DNA of 64,000 nt from Stappia sp. 28M-7 (GTDB lineage: Bacteria; Pseudomonadota; Alphaproteobacteria; Rhizobiales; Stappiaceae), in contig NZ_JACMIA010000001.1 in assembly GCF_014252955.1 (NCBI RefSeq), forward strand, positions 1,612,001 through 1,676,000, read 5' to 3'. This document shows, piece by piece, positions 60,777-64,000 of the stretch. Numbering within the stretch: the stretch's first letter is position 1; the number at the start of each line of letters is the position of its first letter. Both the position numbers and the translations under genes were made by a program. A model generated the notes under the pieces. The model did not search any database. It had not been told where the DNA came from and was given only the letters and a program-made list of their open reading frames with translations.

Positions 60777-63700
60777 TTGAACGAGAGTGTCGCAGCGAAG
60801 GGCGCCGCAAACCATGGTGGCCGACATGGAGACGACAAGGGGGCAGGCCCTAGCGAAGCGTCCCTGATGGCCGGGATCTCGCTCCTTCCGGCCCCCGAAA
60901 GCGAGCCTGCGGCCGAGGCGTTGTTGCAGGACCTTGCCGATGTCGTCGGCGGACTGGATGCGGATGCCGAGCAACGCGACCGCGTCGGCGCCTTCCTTTC
61001 GGGCGCACTGACGAATGCACCCTATCTGCGCGACCTTGCCCTTGCCGACCATGACCGCCTTTCGGCCCTGCTTCAGGAGAGCCCGCAGGCGCGCGTCGAC
61101 CGGCTTGTTGCCGAGGCGCGGGAACTGACCGGTGAGGAAGAGGGCGCGGTGATGGCCGGCCTGCGCCGGCTCAAGCAGGACCTCGCGCTGACGCTGGCGC
61201 TTGCCGACATTGCCGGCGCGCTGGATCTCGATGCGGTGACCGGCGGGCTCAGCCGGTTCGCGGATGCGGCCCTGACGGCGGCGATCCGCTTTTGCCTGCG
61301 CGACCTTGCCCGGCGCGGCAAGTTCGAAATCCGCGACGAGGCAGCCCCGGAGAAGGGCTGCGGCTTCGTCGTCCTCGCCATGGGCAAGTATGGCGCGCTG
61401 GAGCTGAACTACTCCTCCGACATCGACCTCATCGTGATGTACGAGCCGGAGCTGGCGCCGGTGACGGGCGGGGCGGAGGCGCCGGTCGAGTTCGTGCGCA
61501 TGACCAAGCGGCTCGTCAAGATGATGGGCGACCGCACGGCGGACGGCTACGTCTTCCGGACCGACCTGCGGCTGCGTCCCGATCCCGGCGCAACGCCCCT
61601 TGCCATGTCGATCCCGGCCGCGCTGGTCTATTACGAGAGCCTCGGTCAGAACTGGGAGCGCGCGGCATTGATCAAGGCGCGCGCCTGTGCGGGCGACGTG
61701 GCGTGCGGGGAGAGCTTTCTCAAGGAGATCGCCCCCTTCATCTGGCGCAAGTATCTCGACTATGCGGCGATTGCCGATGTGCACTCGATCAAGCGCCAGA
61801 TCCATGTCCACAAGGGCCATGGCCGGATCGCGGTGGCGGGCCACAACGTCAAGCTCGGACGCGGCGGCATCCGCGAGGTGGAGTTCTTCGCGCAGACCCA
61901 GCAGCTGATCGCCGGCGGGCGCATCACCGAGCTGCGGGGGCGGAGGACCCTCGACACGCTGGCAACGCTCGCCGAGCTCGACTGGATCGCGGCAGACGCG
62001 CGCGACGAGCTGACCGAGGCCTACCGTTTCCTGCGGGCCGTGGAGCACCGCATCCAGATGGTCAACGACGAGCAGACGCATATCCTGCCGGCGGAACCCG
62101 AGGCACGGGCGCGCGTCTCCCGGTTGATGGGCTTTGCCGAACTGGAGCCCTTCGAGGAAGAGCTGCGCACGCGGCTGAAACGGGTGCAGAAGCACTATTC
62201 GGCCCTGTTCGAGAACGAGCCGGAACTGGCCTCCGACCTCGGCAATCTGGTCTTCACCGGCGACGACGACGACCCGGAGACGCTGGAGACCCTGACACGG
62301 CTCGGCTACAAGCGGCCGAAAGAGGCTGGCAAGATCATCCGTGCCTGGCATTTCGGCCGGTATCCGGCGGTGCGCTCCTCAAAGGCGCGAGAGCGGCTGA
62401 CCGAGCTGCACCCGGTGCTGATCTCGGCGCTGGCCAGCACCGACAATGCCGATCAGGCCCTGATCGCCTTCGACGGCTTCCTGTCGAAGCTTCCCGCCGG
62501 CGTGCAGTTGTTCTCGCTGCTGCGCTCCAATCCGCAGCTTCTGAAGCTCCTGGCGACCGTGATGGGGGCAGCTCCCCGGATGGGCGAGGTGGTGTCCAAG
62601 CGGGTGCATGTGCTCGATGCGGTGATGGACCCGGCCTTCTTCGGTGCCATGCCGACATCCGCCGAGTTCCGCGCCGGCCTTGCCCGCACGCTCGACCTTG
62701 CCCGCTTCTACGAGGATGCGCTCGACAGGGCGCGCATCTTTGCGCAGGAGCAGCAGTTTCTGATCGGCCTGCGGCTGCTTTCCGACACGCTGAACGCCCA
62801 TCAGGTGGGAGAGGCGCTGGCGCGTCTGGCCGAGACCGTTGTCGCCGGTCTGATGCCTTTCGTGATCGACCAGGTGGCTGAGAGCCATGGCCGGCTGCCC
62901 GGTGCCGAATGGGCTGTGGTCGCCATGGGCAAGCTCGGCGGGCGCGAGATGACTGCGGCCTCCGATCTCGACCTGATCCTGCTTTACGACCACCCGGAAG
63001 ACGAGGCGGAGACCGATGGCAAGCGGCCGCTCGCGGCCAGCCAGTATTTCATCCGCCTGACCCAGCGGCTGGTCGCGGCTCTGTCCGCGCCAACAGCGGA
63101 GGGGCGCCTCTACGAGGTGGACTTTCGCCTGCGCCCGTCGGGCAATGCCGGGCCGCTGGCAACACGCCTTGCCGCATTCGAGGCCTATCAGGCCAAGGAG
63201 GCCTGGACCTGGGAGCATATGGCGCTGACCCGGGCGCGGGTGATCGCCCGGTCCTCCGACGCCTTTGCCGAGCGCATCGATGCCAATATCCGCGAGACGC
63301 TGGCGCGGCCTCGCGAGGCGGACAAGATCGCTACCGAAGTCGCCTCGATGCGCGGCCGGATCGAGGCGGAAAAGGGGACCTCGGATATCTGGGACCTGAA
63401 ACAGGTCGCGGGCGGTATGGTCGATGTCGAGTTCGTCGCCCAGTACCTGCAGCTCGTCAACGCGCAGGCGCATCCCGAAATCCTGTCGCAGACGACCGAG
63501 ACCGTGCTGGAAAGGGCGCGCGACGCCGGTTTGCTGTCCGCCGGAGACGCCGAGGTCTTGTTGCCCGCGATACGCCTGTACCACGCGCTGACGCAGGTGC
63601 AGCGTCTTACGCTGGAGGGGACCTTCAAGGCCGAGGCCGTGCCGAAGGGCGTGCGCGAGCTGCTTGTTCATGCCGGCGAGGCGCCGGACTTTTCTCATCT

Positions 63701-63785
63701 CGAGGCGATGCTCGCCGACCGGCAGAAGCAGGTGCGCGAGACGTTCGAGAAGCTGGTGGGCAAGGTCACCGCCAAGGCCGAGTGA
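60777..63785 (+). CDS. glnE: Bifunctional glutamine synthetase adenylyltransferase/deadenylase
   Basis: 1002 residues from TTG 60777, set by a perfect GGGAGGT four bases upstream; GTG 60702 inside the kinase gene and ATG 60867 are weaker choices. Two nucleotidyltransferase domains: the deadenylating one with MGKYGALELNYSSDIDLI at about 202-219, the adenylating one with MGKLGGREMTAASDLDLI at about 717-734, both keeping the GxxG and SDxDL catalytic motifs, linked by a helical regulatory part. It tunes glutamine synthetase activity in response to PII and glutamine. Confidence 0.94.
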   Translation: MNESVAAKGAANHGGRHGDDKGAGPSEASLMAGISLLPAPESEPAAEALLQDLADVVGGLDADAEQRDRVGAFLSGALTNAPYLRDLALADHDRLSALLQESPQARVDRLVAEARELTGEEEGAVMAGLRRLKQDLALTLALADIAGALDLDAVTGGLSRFADAALTAAIRFCLRDLARRGKFEIRDEAAPEKGCGFVVLAMGKYGALELNYSSDIDLIVMYEPELAPVTGGAEAPVEFVRMTKRLVKMMGDRTADGYVFRTDLRLRPDPGATPLAMSIPAALVYYESLGQNWERAALIKARACAGDVACGESFLKEIAPFIWRKYLDYAAIADVHSIKRQIHVHKGHGRIAVAGHNVKLGRGGIREVEFFAQTQQLIAGGRITELRGRRTLDTLATLAELDWIAADARDELTEAYRFLRAVEHRIQMVNDEQTHILPAEPEARARVSRLMGFAELEPFEEELRTRLKRVQKHYSALFENEPELASDLGNLVFTGDDDDPETLETLTRLGYKRPKEAGKIIRAWHFGRYPAVRSSKARERLTELHPVLISALASTDNADQALIAFDGFLSKLPAGVQLFSLLRSNPQLLKLLATVMGAAPRMGEVVSKRVHVLDAVMDPAFFGAMPTSAEFRAGLARTLDLARFYEDALDRARIFAQEQQFLIGLRLLSDTLNAHQVGEALARLAETVVAGLMPFVIDQVAESHGRLPGAEWAVVAMGKLGGREMTAASDLDLILLYDHPEDEAETDGKRPLAASQYFIRLTQRLVAALSAPTAEGRLYEVDFRLRPSGNAGPLATRLAAFEAYQAKEAWTWEHMALTRARVIARSSDAFAERIDANIRETLARPREADKIATEVASMRGRIEAEKGTSDIWDLKQVAGGMVDVEFVAQYLQLVNAQAHPEILSQTTETVLERARDAGLLSAGDAEVLLPAIRLYHALTQVQRLTLEGTFKAEAVPKGVRELLVHAGEAPDFSHLEAMLADRQKQVRETFEKLVGKVTAKAE

Positions 63786-63855
63786 GCGGCGCAGCGGCCG
63801 ACAAGACGGGGCGACGCGCCTGGGCGCGTCGCCTCTGCCGGGCAGTGGGCAGGGT

Positions 63856-64000
63856 CTATCGCGACTTCAACAGCTCAAGCGCATAGGCGTCTAGCTGTTC
63901 CGATACCGTGCCCCAGCCGTCGTGGAAGCCCATGTCCTCGTGGGTCTTGCGGGCGTCGGTCGAGCGGTGCCGGGCGATTGCGGTGTAGGTCGTGCCGCCA
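63856..64000 (-). CDS. SRPBCC (AHSA1-like) protein, C-terminal end (cut by window edge)
   Basis: About 48 C-terminal residues are visible, ending at TAG 63856-63858; the start lies beyond the window. The sequence GGTTYTAIARHRSTDARKTH, then MGFHDGWGTVSEQLDAYALE, is the C-terminal strand-helix of the AHSA1/START-like SRPBCC fold. Such proteins are cytoplasmic ligand-binding or chaperone-associated; often they are linked to an ArsR-type regulator gene, not visible here. Convergent with glnE. Confidence 0.75.
   Translation of the reverse strand, partial: GGTTYTAIARHRSTDARKTHEDMGFHDGWGTVSEQLDAYALELLKSR

Overview
The window looks like chromosome of a high-GC alphaproteobacterium of the order Hyphomicrobiales (Rhizobiales), perhaps close to Stappia, Labrenzia or Pannonibacter. 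The reasons are a MucR/Ros regulator, a feuPQ-like pair next to a cycHJKL (ccmIEFH) operon, the order cycL - degP - response regulator - kinase - glnE known from rhizobia, DUF5330, DUF1491, DUF2336 and DUF6456 proteins, and a gene transfer agent (GTA) cluster. Family names come from reading the proteins, not from a search. No rRNA, tRNA, CRISPR array, integrase or intact insertion sequence was seen.

Layout. 1-4.9 kb: Na+/H+ antiporter operon mnhABCDEFG (mnhA cut by the window edge), closed by a strong terminator. 5.2-5.6 kb: mucR behind a long AT-rich leader. 5.8-12.5 kb: a binding-protein-dependent ABC transporter whose ATPase gene lies 3 kb from and opposite to its likely partners, with a lipoprotein, a small conserved protein and a DUF2336 protein between. 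12.5-16.0 kb: a minus-strand operon of sensor kinase, peptidoglycan-binding protein, DUF1491 protein and a small protein. 16.3-24.8 kb: DUF5330 protein, sufE, a DUF6456 / DnaA-domain-IV-like pair, a serine hydrolase, DUF1254/DUF1214 proteins with a class A penicillin-binding protein, and a cysteine-cluster protein. 25.0-29.45 kb: an atypical low-GC gene, a Tat-exported 5'-nucleotidase and dense mosaic intergenic repeats.

29.5-46.2 kb is a complete-looking GTA structural cluster in the Rhodobacter capsulatus order: g1-like, terminase, portal, g3.5-position protein, protease, capsid, connectors g6-g8, tail tube g9, g10, g10.1, tape measure g11, and the g12-g15 baseplate/tip genes. A GH24 lysozyme, a two-helix membrane protein and a three-helix holin follow directly. 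Base composition matches the chromosome and there is no integrase or replication gene, so this is a domesticated phage-derived particle system rather than a recent prophage. Three things interrupt it: a mosaic repeat before the protease gene, a short GAATC-rich segment before the portal gene, and a housekeeping YdcH-type gene on the opposite strand between g11 and g12.

46.2-64.0 kb returns to rhizobial core genes: a FeuN-like periplasmic protein with a PhoPQ/FeuPQ two-component system, a lipoprotein, an unrecognised conserved protein, cytochrome c maturation genes ccmI-ccmE-ccmF-ccmH, an alpha/beta-hydrolase-OsmC fusion, degP, a structured intergenic segment with a strong terminator, a second two-component system, glnE, and the end of an SRPBCC (AHSA1-like) gene. 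The envelope themes fit together: sensing (FeuPQ and the degP-linked pair), folding and proteolysis (DegP), wall synthesis (PBP1A) and haem delivery to periplasmic cytochromes (Ccm).
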